DNA from: Aphelocoma coerulescens
Taxonomy: Eukaryota > Chordata > Aves > Passeriformes > Corvidae
Assembly (NCBI RefSeq): GCF_041296385.1
Contig: NC_091014.1
Coordinates: forward strand, 6,857,578-6,921,577
Length of the DNA stretch: 64,000 bases
Direction: 5' to 3'
The position numbers and the translations under genes are program-made. Positions 13,501-23,820 of the stretch are shown one piece after another (positions within the stretch are counted from its first letter, which is position 1; each line of letters opens with the position of its first letter). Under the pieces are notes generated by a model. The model saw nothing but the letters and a program-made list of their open reading frames with translations, was not told the origin of the DNA and made no database searches.

Positions 13501-16500
13501 AAAAAAAAATTCAAGGCAGATAACCTTATTAAAATTCTAAAATTTTTCAAAGCAGAGTGTGACAACTTCTAAACAGTGCACACATCATATGGAAATATAG
13601 ACTCATAAACAAGTAACATATTTAGAATCACAGACAAAATTAGTCTGGAATGGACTTCAGTGATATCTCCAGTTCAACCTTTTGGTCAAAGTGGATGAAC
13701 ACTATTCATACCACATTTCTCAGGTACTTTTCCAGCTGTTTTAAAATATTAACACAGATTCCAGTCTCCCTGGGCAAGCTGCTCCAATATCTAAAGATCC
13801 TTACAGGGAAATTTCAGAATTATCCAAACATCCATCTTCTCTTACACCTTGAACCAGGGATGGTGACTTTTTATCCCATTGTACCTGAAGTCTGCACATG
13901 CCTGGTTGTGAATTGAGGACTGTGTCAGAAGCGAGGAACCACCCAGGTCTTTTAAGCTAGTGAAATTTTATGCTGACAAAGTCACCTACCATTAATAACT
14001 TAGTAAGAAAGTAACAGTGAAAAAAACCCCAAACACTAACATCTGCAAAAAAGGGAAAACTTCCCATTTCTCACAGAAAAGTTTGTATTTACTCACACTG
14101 GTTAACCTCCAATTACTTGAAATTTAAAATGCTAACAGTATTAAAATGCATTTACTTTTTCTTTTCCTTAATAACCAGATATAATCCCTACCCCATATAG
14201 TTTATTCCCTAAAAGTTCATCCAAACTGGTGTACTGTCCTGATTACCACAAATTATTTCATTAGAGACTCATTACTTCCATCAAGTTTGTTTATCTGATG
14301 GACAAGATATGTTAAAGAAAATACTTATCAAGCATCCTACCTCTTGATTCATCTTTGCTGGAATCCTTGTTCTGGGAATATTTTTCATTATCTTTAAACA
14401 GAATTGCTGGCACAAAAGCTTTCAAGTCAATGAGATTCTCATAGAAGTTTCTAGCATCTTCATCTTCCCAGATACCCCCCTCCAAGTCATATTCTCCAGG
14501 CTTTCCTGGTGTGAAAATATCAATACCAGGTCCATGCTCTGCAAAAACAGTGAAACCATAAGAAAATTATTTACACAAACTTACAGTCTTCTATGAGGAA
14601 GCACCTTAGAGATTAAGAGTCCTTTTAGGAAAGAGTTAAACTATTACTACCTCTGTTTTCACTTAAATACTGCAATGCATACTTTAAAGTGTTTTTAACA
14701 ATTCAATCTTAGTATTAGACATATCAAGAAATTATCTTAAAATTGTAAATTTCATTTTGATTGAAAATGCAGACAGAATCAGAGAGGAAGTCAAATCAAG
14801 TAAAACTAAGCAGCCCATTATCTGGTATTAGAAAGGAAAGCTATAACAGACTTTAATAACATTAGCATTAAAAGTAATCACTTTGAATATGATGAACTGT
14901 ACTCCACTGAGTTTTAAGAATAAAGTTTAAAAAGAACAATTTAAAATTTAGAGGCACTCAAGAAAAACAGCTTTTTAAGTTCGACATCATTTAAGGCAAA
15001 AGATACTCATGATTTCAATAACATCTCAACGAATCTTAAAGTTTAGATTAAAAGGCATTGAAAGCTGCACTTCTGCTCAGGAGGCCAGACAGCTACACCT
15101 ACTGATTTATTTGGCTTAACAATATGTTCCTGCCCATAACATCATGACCCAAAATGGACTTCAAACATATTTTTTAACAGTATTGGTTTTTAAAACTCTA
15201 ACAGCTTTTAAATACTAAAAACTGCATAATATTAAATGGGAAGGATCAGGTTAAAAACATTTTTAATTTCCCATTTATCACTCTATTCTCAGAAACAAAT
15301 CTAAAGAGATATTACTTGGGTTACCATAATTACACAGAATATACAATAGTTATGGTTATATATTAGGCATAATTACTTTAACTTAAAAAAATAGATGTAT
15401 TATTCATTAGCTGATATCCTTGAGGGGGAAAGGCTGAATGAAATGAAACCAGCAGAAAGAACATGTTGTAAAAGGGTTTTGTTAGTTTTCCCACCACATC
15501 CAAGCCAAGTCCCAGGGCTCTGTTGTCTTGCTTTAGAATCTGGCTTACCCTCGGGTGTTGGTTTTTCTTGGGGGAGGTCAGGCATGTTCTCATCCAAAAG
15601 ATCAGCCAGAGACTGAGAATTGGCCAACAGCTTCTGATATGACATTGCAAATTCCTCATATTGCTTGTGTCGATCTTCGCTCAGCTCTCCTTTGGAGTGA
15701 AGAATGCGTCTACAAAAACCAAACTTACAGTAAGACCACCTTTTTCCTTAAAATATATTTGAGCTATACTGAACCATTATGAATTTCTCTGAGCAAAGCT
15801 AACCTGCCCTCTTTGAGGGAACTGTAAGAACTCTGGTTTAGACTGCAATAGCAAAGATTTAAGTGACACTATTATTTTTTCAAACCACACTGAATTTCCA
15901 ACTTGAATCCCACTGAAGACAGTACAGCCACAGAAGCTCCAGCATCCATGTCCAAAGAGAAAGGCCCACTTACTCTTTGCCACAGTTAGGCTGTAACAGT
16001 ACCAAAAAGACTTGAATAGTAAAATAAAACATTCAACTTAAAAGAAAGCTGGATGAAAGTTGCTTTGCACCTGTAACAATCCATTTCCATATTGCTTAAA
16101 TGATTACATGAGCTATTATCACCAGCAGGGTCAAAAAATTTGCAAGCAGCCCACTGACTTTCCAACAAACCAAGTTATTTCAAGGCTACTGGTCCAAACC
16201 ATGAGCAGTTACATTTGTTTCTTCAGTTGCTCTTTATTTTCTTTTACAAAACTGTTCATACTTGTTTTAAATAACAATTTTTAAAATTGAAGTCTAGTGT
16301 GAAAAGTAACTTGCATTTGAAGGAACCTAATCACTACTTACAAGTGCTGGAACTACTGACCAGGCACCCAGCACTGAGATGAAAGCATCAGAAGTCTGAA
16401 AAAAGGTGCAAATGCCACAATTTCCAAAACAAGTTGTATCTTTACATCATCATCTGTAGGATTCCATTACCATTAGGCTTTCATTATGCAATAGGCATAC

Positions 16501-19500
16501 AGTCACAGTCTTGCCAAAAGACGCAAGCATTTTGTGGCATAAGAATTCTGAAATAGTTTAGGCAATGTAAGTCAAGGGATATCAGTCTTCTTGTTCCAGG
16601 TTAACTGCAGAACAAGTCATCTTTGTACACATTTACAGGGTGAGCAACAAGATCCCTTATGCCTGCCCAGAACCAGAAGTGGACACAGGTGTCTGGCTAA
16701 AGGGCAAGAAGCACTAATGCTGGCAGAAGTTCTATTTCTCTGACAAAACACACTTATTTAACATGTATTGCCTGCTCCTGCAAAGTACAGCAAAAAAGAA
16801 TTAACAAGTTAAATAACCACTGACAATTTGTGAAGTGCAATAGTTCAGTGTGGATTCAGGAAACACATTAAGTGCAAATTCATTGCTTTTTCATGGAGAC
16901 CACTGTCCACTGCATACATATTTTAAACTTAAAATATGCCAGCAGCTTTATAAACATGAGCATTGAAGCTTTGTGCTATTATTAAAAAACAAAAAAAAAG
17001 AAGTGCTGTAACAATAGTACAAGACTTTCAGTTCTCAATTTCAGTTCCAAGAAGACAAGTGTTAACAAATTCAAAGAAGCTAAAGCAAATGAAGCAAACT
17101 TTAAAAAGCACAGTTCACCTCTGAATACAAGTACAGCACACAGTACTCGTCTTACTTGATGTCACTTCAAAGCACCACGAGGCAAGTTCAGCACATCTTT
17201 AGACAAAAGAAGTTTCTTCTATAGCTAACACTTATTTTTGAAAACTCTCTTTAGAATTTGGGAATCAAGTTGTTACCTTCCAATAACACAGCCTGTTAAG
17301 TTCTGTTGTGCCCTCAGCTGTGTAACCAAATGACCACCAGGTTCTATGTTATGTCTATATTAAAGTCACAGCATAACTCAAGGTACTTTTCCTAATTATC
17401 CACTTAACCAGCAACACTTGAGTCTGCTTTAATTTTACCTAAGTGATTCCACAGGTAACAGCACTAAAGTACTGTTAATTTAGCATAGTTATTTTCAATT
17501 AATTCAACCAAATTGTAAGGCTTGAATCATTTCACAGTCGCTCTCCTGACACAGATAAATTGATGAGTTATTTACCTGACAAAATATCATAACCTAAACA
17601 TATGACACAATTGATGCACTAAAGGGAACAGTTCACTCCCTACTCACTTCAATGATTCTGGAATAACAGTGTGAATAAAAACTACAGCAAAACGGATCAG
17701 ATTTATAATACACAGAGAACTGTTTTAACCAATAGAATAATTGGTAGTTTTGTTAAAACAAAAAAAAAAAAAAATCAAACCAACCAACCAAAAACACCCA
17801 AAAAACCTGCCACCCACATAAAATAAAAAAAAAATTCAAAAGCAAATAAGGAACCAACTGCACAATCACCTTCCCCAAATCCACAGTTTAGGAAGATTTC
17901 TATAGTACTCAAACTTCTTACTAAGCAAATTTCTGTCTTGCCCTCCCTCATGCTTTACACTTCCATAGCAGGCAAACGCCAAGAATTTGTTACAGATGTT
18001 GTAAACAAACAAAATTTGGTAGGAAAGTTTTTTGATGTCTTATTTAACAAAACTTATTCCTCAACTTTTATTAAGGAGTTAAAATAAGCACCTCGAAGTT
18101 CAGAGAGAGAAATAACAGAGTTCTCTTAATCCACAGTTCTTCACATTCCTTCCCCAAAACAAAGCTTTGCACCCAAGTTCACAGGGATAATTCAGATGAT
18201 GAGGTGCTCCAAGAGGTCCCTCATCTGCCCTTGTCTGATCTACTCAAAGCAGGCTCAGTGATGAGGTCAGACCAGGCTGCTCAGGCTCTGTGCGGTCATT
18301 TTTATCCAGTTGCACAAGTAAATATTAAAGTATATTTCTCTCTCCCAGATCACTTACATTCTTTCTTCTTCTTGGTTTCTTACCATATTTTATACCTCTC
18401 AGAAACTTTTTTCACTTTATTTTCTATCATATCATTAGGCTTTGTAACACCCACTCATTGAAATACCAGACAGAACCAATGTGCCCAGAACTAGTCATGA
18501 TTGTGAAAGTATAAAGGTTCATATTCATTCACTTTGAAAGAATTACACCTAAGTCAGTAGCACACTTTAAACTAGTGAGGTACTTGCAGAAATAACAGTA
18601 CCTCAAAAGTCAGTTTATGATCCTGTGAAACTCAAAACTTGGCTGAGACCAGATAGGACTGCAGCACAAAACCTATCAGCACAATGGATCCTTGCTTTGG
18701 AAACATAAAAATTTAATGCCTTCCAAGCATACATTTGGCTCTGGATGGATGTCCAGCCTTTTAGCTGAAATACATGTCTATACACAGTAATGTGTTCGTT
18801 TCTATGTGACTGGAATGCTTCCAGAAAGAATTAAGAATTACTGTTTTAAGATCAGCATTTGGGTTTAGGCTGGCTCCAATAATGAGAATTCAGGATGCTT
18901 TAACCCAACAATTATCAAACAACGTGAACATGGCAGAAATAAAATTATTCCGATCTCAAGGTCTGCATATTTCTACCCCACAATATTAGTACTACATGCA
19001 GATATTCAAGAGGACTTTTATCAAATTGTCTACACCCTCCAACATTTTAATACATTTATTTAATATATATTTTTCCACCTTGGAGTATAACAGATACCTT
19101 GTTAATTTAACCTATTTTTTCCTTCATGCTGGCAGGCTAAAAAAAGTAAACAAGCCAAAGCAATTGTGGCATATGCTTCGTTAGATACATGTGGGTGGAA
19201 AGGGAGAAATCAGATTGTGCCAACTGGAAAAGGACAGTACCAGCTGGGAAAGCAGCATTGCTCTCCTGCTGATAAGGAAACGGCACCAAAGAGAGTAAAG
19301 AGAATTACAGCTAAAGGTCAACCTCCCTTTTCTTTAAAAGAAATTCAAAGAGTCTGTTTGGTCTCTGCTTTTTAAGTATTCAGAACAAATTTAGGACTTT
19401 TTTTAGAAACATTGCAGAACACACTTATCTTCTACACACTGCTAACAGACTTTGTTTATAAATACTGCAACAAATCTAGCCATTTCATAAATAAACTATT

Positions 19501-22311
19501 TTTTATTCATAAGGAAAAAACAACATTCAATTGTCACCTGTTTTGTCTTTCAATATTTTGTAGCTCCCTGTGGTCCCTTTTCAGGTGTTTGGTCAAAGAT
19601 GTAAAATATTCCTTCAACAAATTCTGGAAGGGCTGTTGCTTCTCTGGGCTAATTATCTCACTAGGAGGAAAGCTCAAGTTAAACTTCTCTGCAACAGTTT
19701 TTACTTTCCTTGGTACCAAACCAGCAATGTCATCTCCACAGTGCCGACAAAAGCTGATAACCACAGAAACATGAGTGTGGGATTCTCGATCAGCATTAAT
19801 AATATTTTTAAGCTGCTCATAGATTAAAGACAAACCTTCCTTGTCAGTGAAAATCCCAACTATTGTCAATTCTGCAATGAAACGCAAATCAGTTCTTAAC
19901 TTGGTAATGTTGGGAGTCTTCTCTTCTTTCCTTGCTTCAAAATGTTTTTTCCAGGCCTGCAGTAATGAAGGAGCAAAATCAGCATATCGCTGGTGAAAGA
20001 GGGAACACAAGTGCACAGCGCAGTTCACGTCTGATATTTTCAGTTTGGCCTCCACAATAGAAGCTACTGCTTCTGCAATGTATTTGCTTAAATTCAGGCT
20101 ATTAAAGTCATGGGACAAGGAGTCCCTTTGTTGCTCTGTAATGGTTTTTAGCTTCTTAACAAAAGCCGTGTTCTTCTTCAGACTGGAGTCCAGTCTGCTG
20201 AAGAAGTTTTCCTCGGGACGACTCTCCGGTGCATTCTGGTTTTTGCTGCGGAGCTCTTTTCTTGCCTGATGGCGCTCCCAAGCCTCCTGATGGAGCTGAT
20301 GTGCTTCCTCTTTCTCCCTATGAGACATAAAAGTTAGTAATTTTTGTTACAGAGCCTTACTCTCAGGCTATCAGCTCAAAGGAAAAAAGGTCACAGTTGG
20401 AAAACCTTCAGCAGTTCTAACACAATTTCCCCTTACTCTTTTCTTAAATATTTACCAAGCTAATCCTAGAAAGCTAAAACATCTGCTTCAGAAACTCTGT
20501 TTAATTTTTGTGCTGCAAAGGGAAAGCACTACTTGCTACAAAACAAAATTTCTCAAATATTTCTATGCAGAACATATTAATCGCAACAGACTTCAAAAAT
20601 ATAAACATAAAACTCCATTTACTACAGATGGAGATTAAATTCTTACAGATGAGGACAACAGCCTTTCAACAGGTTACTATATCCCACAGTTACAGAAAAT
20701 CTTTTATTGCCAGGCTATTGAAATTACATAGAAAATTTGGAATAGGTGAAATATATCTGTCCCAGGTAGAATTTGGCTATGACATTGCCTCGATCTTAAA
20801 AGTGAAATATTTCAGACCTAAGGATGGCCAAAACCTTAGCTTTATTGGTCTAAAGATGCCACCTTCAACACTGGAATACCTTTGGATAACATACTAAGAA
20901 ACATGGTCTTGGTAATTATCACATACTAAACTGCCAGGTTACATTCTGAGTTTGCCATCAGGTAGCAATTGTCTGTGATTGATTATAGAAATGACAGTTA
21001 TTTCTCACTGCAGATTTGCTCCTGTTATGGTCTGCAGACCTGTTAAGAATCTGTATTCCCAATATTTTGACACTAACACTTCATCTTAAAAGCACCTGTG
21101 CTTTCTTATTTTTCTGGTTTGGGCTGGGACAGAGTTAATTTTCTTCAGAGTACCCTGTGTGGGGCTGTGTTTTGGATTTGTGCTAGAATCAACGCTGATA
21201 ACACAAGGCTGTTTTCATTATTACTGGGCTGTGCTTACACAAGGTTAAGGCCTTTTCTGCTCCTCACCCCACCTCACGAACAAGGAGTCTGGGGGTACAC
21301 AAGGAGCGGGGAGGGAACACAGCCAGGACAGCTGACCCCAACTGACCCAAGGGATACTCCAGATCACATGACATCATGGTAAACATATAAATCTGGGGGA
21401 AGAAGGAAAGGGAGGGATTGTAGGAGTGATGGCGTTTGTCTTCCCAAGTCACTGTTACATTCGACGGAGCCCTGCTGTCCTGGGGATTGCTGGGGAACTG
21501 GGGCATGAATTCCTTGGTTTGGTTTGCTTGCCTGCACAGCTTCTGCTTTACCCACTGCATCGTCTTTTTGTCAACCCATGAGTTTTCTCACTTTTACTCT
21601 TCTGATTCTCTTCCCCATCCTGTTGAGGGGAGGGAGTGGCTGTGTGGCCTGATGCTGGCTGGGGTTAAATCACAACATTTACTCAAGCATAACTGTGCTC
21701 TCCATGGTCATCACATGCAGAACACTATCAAACCCCCACAATAGAGACCACAGTAACAGAGGTTACACGTGAAAACACAAAACCTCTTAGAAGTCATAAA
21801 GCACAATCAGGCAGCCACAAAAAATTGATAGCACTACATGCAACTTACTAAAAGTAACTCAAAACAGTTCATCTTTTGTAACTCTGACCACAACCCTCAT
21901 AGTATAACTCCAGCATTTGGCACCATTAAACCTTTAAAAGACAACTTACTTCAGTTGAGCAGCTTCTTCTTCTTGTTTCTTTTTTTCTTCCTCCTCTTGT
22001 TTCTTTTTCTCCTCTTCTTCGAGTTTCTTTTTTTCTTCTTCTTCTTTCTTCTTTTGCTCTTCTTCTGCCTTTACTTTATCCTCTTCTTTTTTCTTCCGCT
22101 CCTTGTCTTCCTTCTTTCTTTTATCCTCTTCCATTTTTTTCTTTTTATCTTCAGGAACCTTTAAAGTCTCTCTCTTCATGCCAACCTTGACATCCTCTTT
22201 TGGCTTCTCCCTGGTGCTCACTGGTCGCCTTTCACTAAATTCTTTTTCTTTATTATTTAACTGAGATTCTTTTTCTTCCATATTTGCTGGCTTTTTGCGC
22301 TCAGCTGGCAT
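4409..22311 (-). CDS. UPF2: UPF2, regulator of nonsense transcripts 2 (coding part, 3' end outside the window)
   Basis: UPF2 is the cytoplasmic/perinuclear scaffold of nonsense-mediated mRNA decay. It bridges UPF3, bound to the exon junction complex, and the helicase UPF1. Ten coding exons on the minus strand were joined by matching protein similarity, GT/AG sites and codon phase: 21950-22311, 19538-20317, 15549-15709, 14341-14538, 12963-13112, 11969-12072, 11563-11648, 6253-6361, 5748-5861 and 4409-4525. Together they encode 727 residues of a protein that is about 1270 long in human. Residues 1-121 are a charged Lys/Glu-rich region. The first MIF4G domain runs from about 158 to 425, an acidic linker covers about 480-560, and the second MIF4G domain starts near 570 and is cut by the window edge. 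No frameshift or stop was seen. The start was chosen because MPAERKKP matches the known UPF2 N-terminus. Identification comes from family knowledge and is very secure. Confidence 0.97.
4526..5747 (-). other. UPF2: UPF2 intron 10
   Basis: AT-rich intron. It holds one CR1 fragment (4676-4866); the rest shows nothing recognisable. Confidence 0.8.
4676..4866 (+). mobile_element. CR1 LINE 3' fragment
   Basis: It has the typical CR1 3' end: TGGTGAGGCCCTGGCACAG, then AAATTGTGGATGCCCC, GATGATCTTTAAGGTCC and CCATTCCATGAAC. It is 5'-truncated, as is usual for CR1, and lies antisense to UPF2. Confidence 0.85.
5748..5861 (-). CDS. UPF2: UPF2 exon 10, MIF4G-2
   Basis: This 114-bp, phase-0 exon has 38 codons, VRKKDQINIETKNKTVRFIG then ELTKFKMFSKNDTLHCLK. 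It has a TTTTTTAG acceptor and an AAAG/GTTGGT donor. Ser appears where human has Thr in the KMF(S/T)KND motif, otherwise it is near-identical. Confidence 0.95.
5862..6252 (-). other. UPF2: UPF2 intron 9
   Basis: Short intron of 391 bp with nothing recognisable inside. Confidence 0.85.
6253..6361 (-). CDS. UPF2: UPF2 exon 9, MIF4G-2
   Basis: This 109-bp exon encodes LDLLPFYARLVATLHPCMSD then VAEDLCSMLKGDFRFH. It has a TTTGTAG acceptor and a CAT/GTATGT donor. It is separated from exon 8 by a 5.2-kb intron, the longest complete UPF2 intron in the window. Confidence 0.95.
6362..11562 (-). other. UPF2: UPF2 intron 8
   Basis: A 5.2-kb AT-rich intron. I see only a 15-base A run at 9294-9308 and scattered short open frames without similarity; no exon or clear repeat. 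Confidence 0.8.
11563..11648 (-). CDS. UPF2: UPF2 exon 8, MIF4G-2
   Basis: This 86-bp exon encodes AAMDFCMNMNTKANRRKLVR then ALFIVPRQ, within MIF4G-2. The acceptor is TTTATAG and the donor GTAAGA. The last Arg codon is split with exon 9. Confidence 0.95.
11969..12072 (-). CDS. UPF2: UPF2 exon 7, start of MIF4G-2
   Basis: This 104-bp exon encodes EQEDEEASTGSHLKLIVDAF and LQQLPNCVNRDLIDK, the entry to the second MIF4G domain. It has a CTGTTAG acceptor and an AAG/GTACAG donor, and ends in phase 0. Confidence 0.95.
12963..13112 (-). CDS. UPF2: UPF2 exon 6, acidic linker
   Basis: This 150-bp exon encodes a linker rich in Glu, Asp and Leu (EDLELELENLDINDD, then DEAEDLTKKLLDEQ) between the first and second MIF4G domains. 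The acceptor is AAACAG, with the first exon base at 13112. The donor is CAAG/GTAAAA. Phases join exons 5 and 7. Confidence 0.93.
13624..13860 (-). mobile_element. Degenerate CR1 fragment
   Basis: It starts AGAATCACAGAC and continues with the worn equivalent of the CR1 tail (GGAATGGACTTCAGTG...AGTTCAACC), then CTGGGCAAGCTGCTCC. It is old, with many substitutions. Confidence 0.6.
14341..14538 (-). CDS. UPF2: UPF2 exon 5
   Basis: This 198-bp exon encodes EHGPGIDIFTPGKPGEYD, then the WEDEDARNFYENLIDLKAF and PAILFKDNEK segments. It covers the end of MIF4G-1 and the start of the linker. The acceptor is TTTTTGCAG and the donor GTAGGA. The Ser/Asp/Lys-rich tail after FKDNEK differs from the mammalian sequence, as expected for a fast-evolving linker. 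Confidence 0.95.
15549..15709 (-). CDS. UPF2: UPF2 exon 4
   Basis: This 161-bp exon encodes the end of MIF4G-1 (RILHSKGELSEDRHKQYEEF, then MSYQKLLANSQ and DENMPDLPQ). The acceptor is TTTTTGTAG at 15711-15710 and the donor GTAAGC follows 15549. It gives 53 whole codons between the split Arg before it and the split Glu after it, which fits both neighbours. Confidence 0.95.
15710..19537 (-). other. UPF2: UPF2 intron 3
   Basis: A 3.8-kb intron with a short CR1 remnant at 18195-18300 and a 15-base A run at 17760-17774 followed by A/C-rich sequence. No exon recognised. Confidence 0.8.
18195..18300 (-). mobile_element. Short CR1 remnant
   Basis: It contains CCTCATCTGCCCTTGT, CAAAGCAGGCTCAGTGATG and CCAGGCTGCTCAGG, which match the internal 3' part of reverse-oriented CR1. 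The ends are uncertain. Confidence 0.5.
19538..20317 (-). CDS. UPF2: UPF2 exon 3, MIF4G-1 domain
   Basis: This is the largest UPF2 exon, 780 bp, with a CATAG acceptor and an ACAG/GTGACA donor. It encodes residues 121-380 plus two bases. From about residue 158 (EENFFSRLDSSLKKN) it contains nearly the whole first MIF4G domain, a HEAT-like helical repeat fold that supports UPF2 as a scaffold. It matches human UPF2 almost residue for residue over most of its length. The phase is 2 on entry and 2 on exit, and both join correctly to the neighbours. Confidence 0.96.
20318..21949 (-). other. UPF2: UPF2 intron 2
   Basis: A 1.6-kb intron, about a third of it a solo LTR (21115-21677). A 129-codon frame at 20508-20897 on the plus strand has no similarity I recognise and is probably chance. 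Confidence 0.8.
21115..21677 (+). mobile_element. Solo LTR of an ERV-L-like avian endogenous retrovirus
   Basis: It begins TGGTTTGGGCTGGGACAGAG and ends GGGGTTAAATCACAACA, as TG...CA LTRs do. Inside are GACAGCTGACCCCAACTGAC, a CATATAAATC TATA-like box at about 21383 and no coding region, so it is a solo LTR of about 563 bp. Flanking 5-mers TTTTC and TTTAC would be a target duplication with one mismatch. Family assignment comes from memory of bird LTRs. It lies in UPF2 intron 2, antisense to the gene. Confidence 0.7.
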
Positions 22312-22329
22312 TGTGTTACCCAGGCAAAC
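21950..22329 (-). CDS. UPF2: UPF2 exon 2, start codon and Lys/Glu-rich N-terminus
   Basis: The acceptor (minus strand TTCTGCAG) is at 22331-22330, the ATG at 22311-22309 and a GTAAGT donor at 21949. Bases 22329-22312 are 5'UTR. The exon encodes residues 1-120 plus two bases of Lys121. The second half is an almost pure purine coding strand specifying runs of Lys and Glu, as in other UPF2 proteins, where this segment is charged and low in complexity. The start has A at -3, a good context. The same reading frame is open upstream to an ATG at 22398, but that lies in the intron. Confidence 0.93.
21955..22145 (-). repeat. UPF2: Homopurine low-complexity tract inside UPF2 exon 2
   Basis: The minus strand is almost all A and G for about 190 bases, coding for Lys/Glu runs. 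On the plus strand this appears as a TTC/TTT/CTC tract that gives a false Phe/Leu-rich frame. Confidence 0.85.
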
Positions 22330-22737
22330 CTGCAGAACCACAGGAAAATAAATACTTTTAAATTGCTGTTGATATTTTAGCCATTTTTCACAGCCCACCC
22401 ATATTCACCTAACTCACAAATGCGCGACTCTTCAAAATAAAGGTTTAAGTTTTCTTGAACTAAGGAATGGACCTGTCAGGTAAAAACTAATCATTTTGTA
22501 AGCATGTTGTTCTGCAAAGCTGTCTTCAGCATGAATTGTGAAATAAAAGCATCTTGAAGTTTCTACAACCCAAAGAATGTAAGATTTTGAACATAAACAA
22601 GTCCATCTGAAAAAAAAAAAAAATTTCAAGACTGATGAAAACAAAGTACCCCCAACTTAAAAATATGTACATGCTTGATACATCAGCATGCACTTGCATG
22701 TCATTGATTGCACACATCTCCTTCCACTACCACTACT

Positions 22738-22975
22738 TAGGATCATAGGAGAATGCAGGTTAGATGGCACCTCAAGTAATTCAACCTCCTGCTTAAAGCA
22801 GGGTCAGCAATGAGTTCAGGCAAGACTGTTCCAGGTTCCAGTCTTGAAAAGTGTCAAGGAAAGAAACGGAACAACCCCTCCGGCCAACCTGCTCCAATGT
22901 CCGGTTATCCTCACTGTGAAAAGGCATCAACTCACTTCCTTCTTTCCTCACCCCTCCCCAGATTTCCCCAGCATC
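22738..22975 (-). mobile_element. Degenerate CR1 fragment
   Basis: It starts TTAGGATCATAGGAG, then TAGATGGCACCTCAAG, CAACCTCCTGCTTAAAGCAG and CAACCTGCTCCAATGTCC, in the order of the reversed CR1 tail. Confidence 0.65.
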
Positions 22976-23234
22976 TCTGCACTCAGCATAAGTAGCAGCT
23001 GAAAACCAAGCAGTGCTGACTAAGCTGTATGCACAAACCTCCCTGCCAGCAGAGCAAACGGAAGTAATATCAGAAAGGCTGCAATTATCAAGACTTAACG
23101 AAGGATAGAATTCCTCTCTCCTTCTACAGAACCAACATTTTGTAGGAGCTTTAGCCTCTTTGGGGTTTCCAGCACCCTAAGCTTTGGCATCATTTGGCTA
23201 AGAACACAAAAGGTAATGTATACTGAACACAAAA

Positions 23235-23820
23235 GGGTAAAATCACAGGACAATTTTGATTAGGAGGAAACTGTGATGAGAACCTAGTTCAGCCCCCTGC
23301 TCCAAGCAGATCCAATCAGATCAGAGGCTTGGCTAAGGCTTTAGTATCTCCAAGAACAGAGAAGCAATGGTCCCCTCCAGGTACACTGAAAAAAAGCTTT
23401 TCCTAATACCAACATGGAAATTGCCATGCACATACTGTGTTTGTTTCTTTCCATCCTGTCCCTACACAGCTTTGAGAAGAACCCAGCTTCATCTTCTCTA
23501 TGCTCTCCCATTAGGTTGTTTTAAGACAGTAATAAGATTTTCCCCTCTCTTCTTACAGATCAAGAACCCAGTTCTCTCTGTTTCTCTTCAGATATCATAT
23601 GTCCTCCAGCCTCCCTGTGTTCTTGGTGATCTTCCAATAGACTTATTTAAGTTTGACAATGCCTTTCTTGGGAACAGAGAATCCACATCTGGATGTGGTA
23701 AGCACTGAACAAAGGGGGAAGACTCACCTTCTTCAGCTTTATGGTTAACTCCTGGTACTACAGCCCAGAATGCAAGGGCATTCTGCTGACTCGTGTCAGG
23801 GTCAGATGGGCCAGTCAGGA
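23235..23820 (-). mobile_element. Degenerate CR1 fragment
   Basis: It starts AAAATCACAGGAC and continues CAGCCCCCTGCTCCAAGC, TCCTAATACCAACATGG, TCTATGCTCTCCC. A segment near 23765-23800 (GGGCATTCTGCTGACTCGTG) resembles CR1 sequence further 5'. It is old and interrupted, and the borders are approximate. Confidence 0.55.

Larger units (their letters stand above)
11649..15548 (-). other. UPF2: UPF2 introns 4-7 (between the listed exons)
   Basis: Introns at 11649-11968, 12073-12962, 13113-14340 and 14539-15548. They are AT-rich and featureless, apart from a worn CR1 fragment at 13624-13860. Confidence 0.8.

Noticed and set aside
20508..20897. 129-codon plus-strand frame in UPF2 intron 2
   Set aside because: No domain, no similarity I recognise, no splice context; length is possible by chance.
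21838..22164. Plus-strand frame with long Phe/Leu runs, like a membrane protein
   Set aside because: It is the complement of the Lys/Glu-coding purine tract of UPF2 exon 2.
22312..22398. Longer UPF2 N-terminus starting MGCEKW at 22398
   Set aside because: It crosses the acceptor at 22330, is not part of known UPF2 proteins, and MPAERKKP is the established start.
23235..23820. 113-codon frame at 23367-23708 as a gene
   Set aside because: Falls inside a degenerate CR1 fragment.
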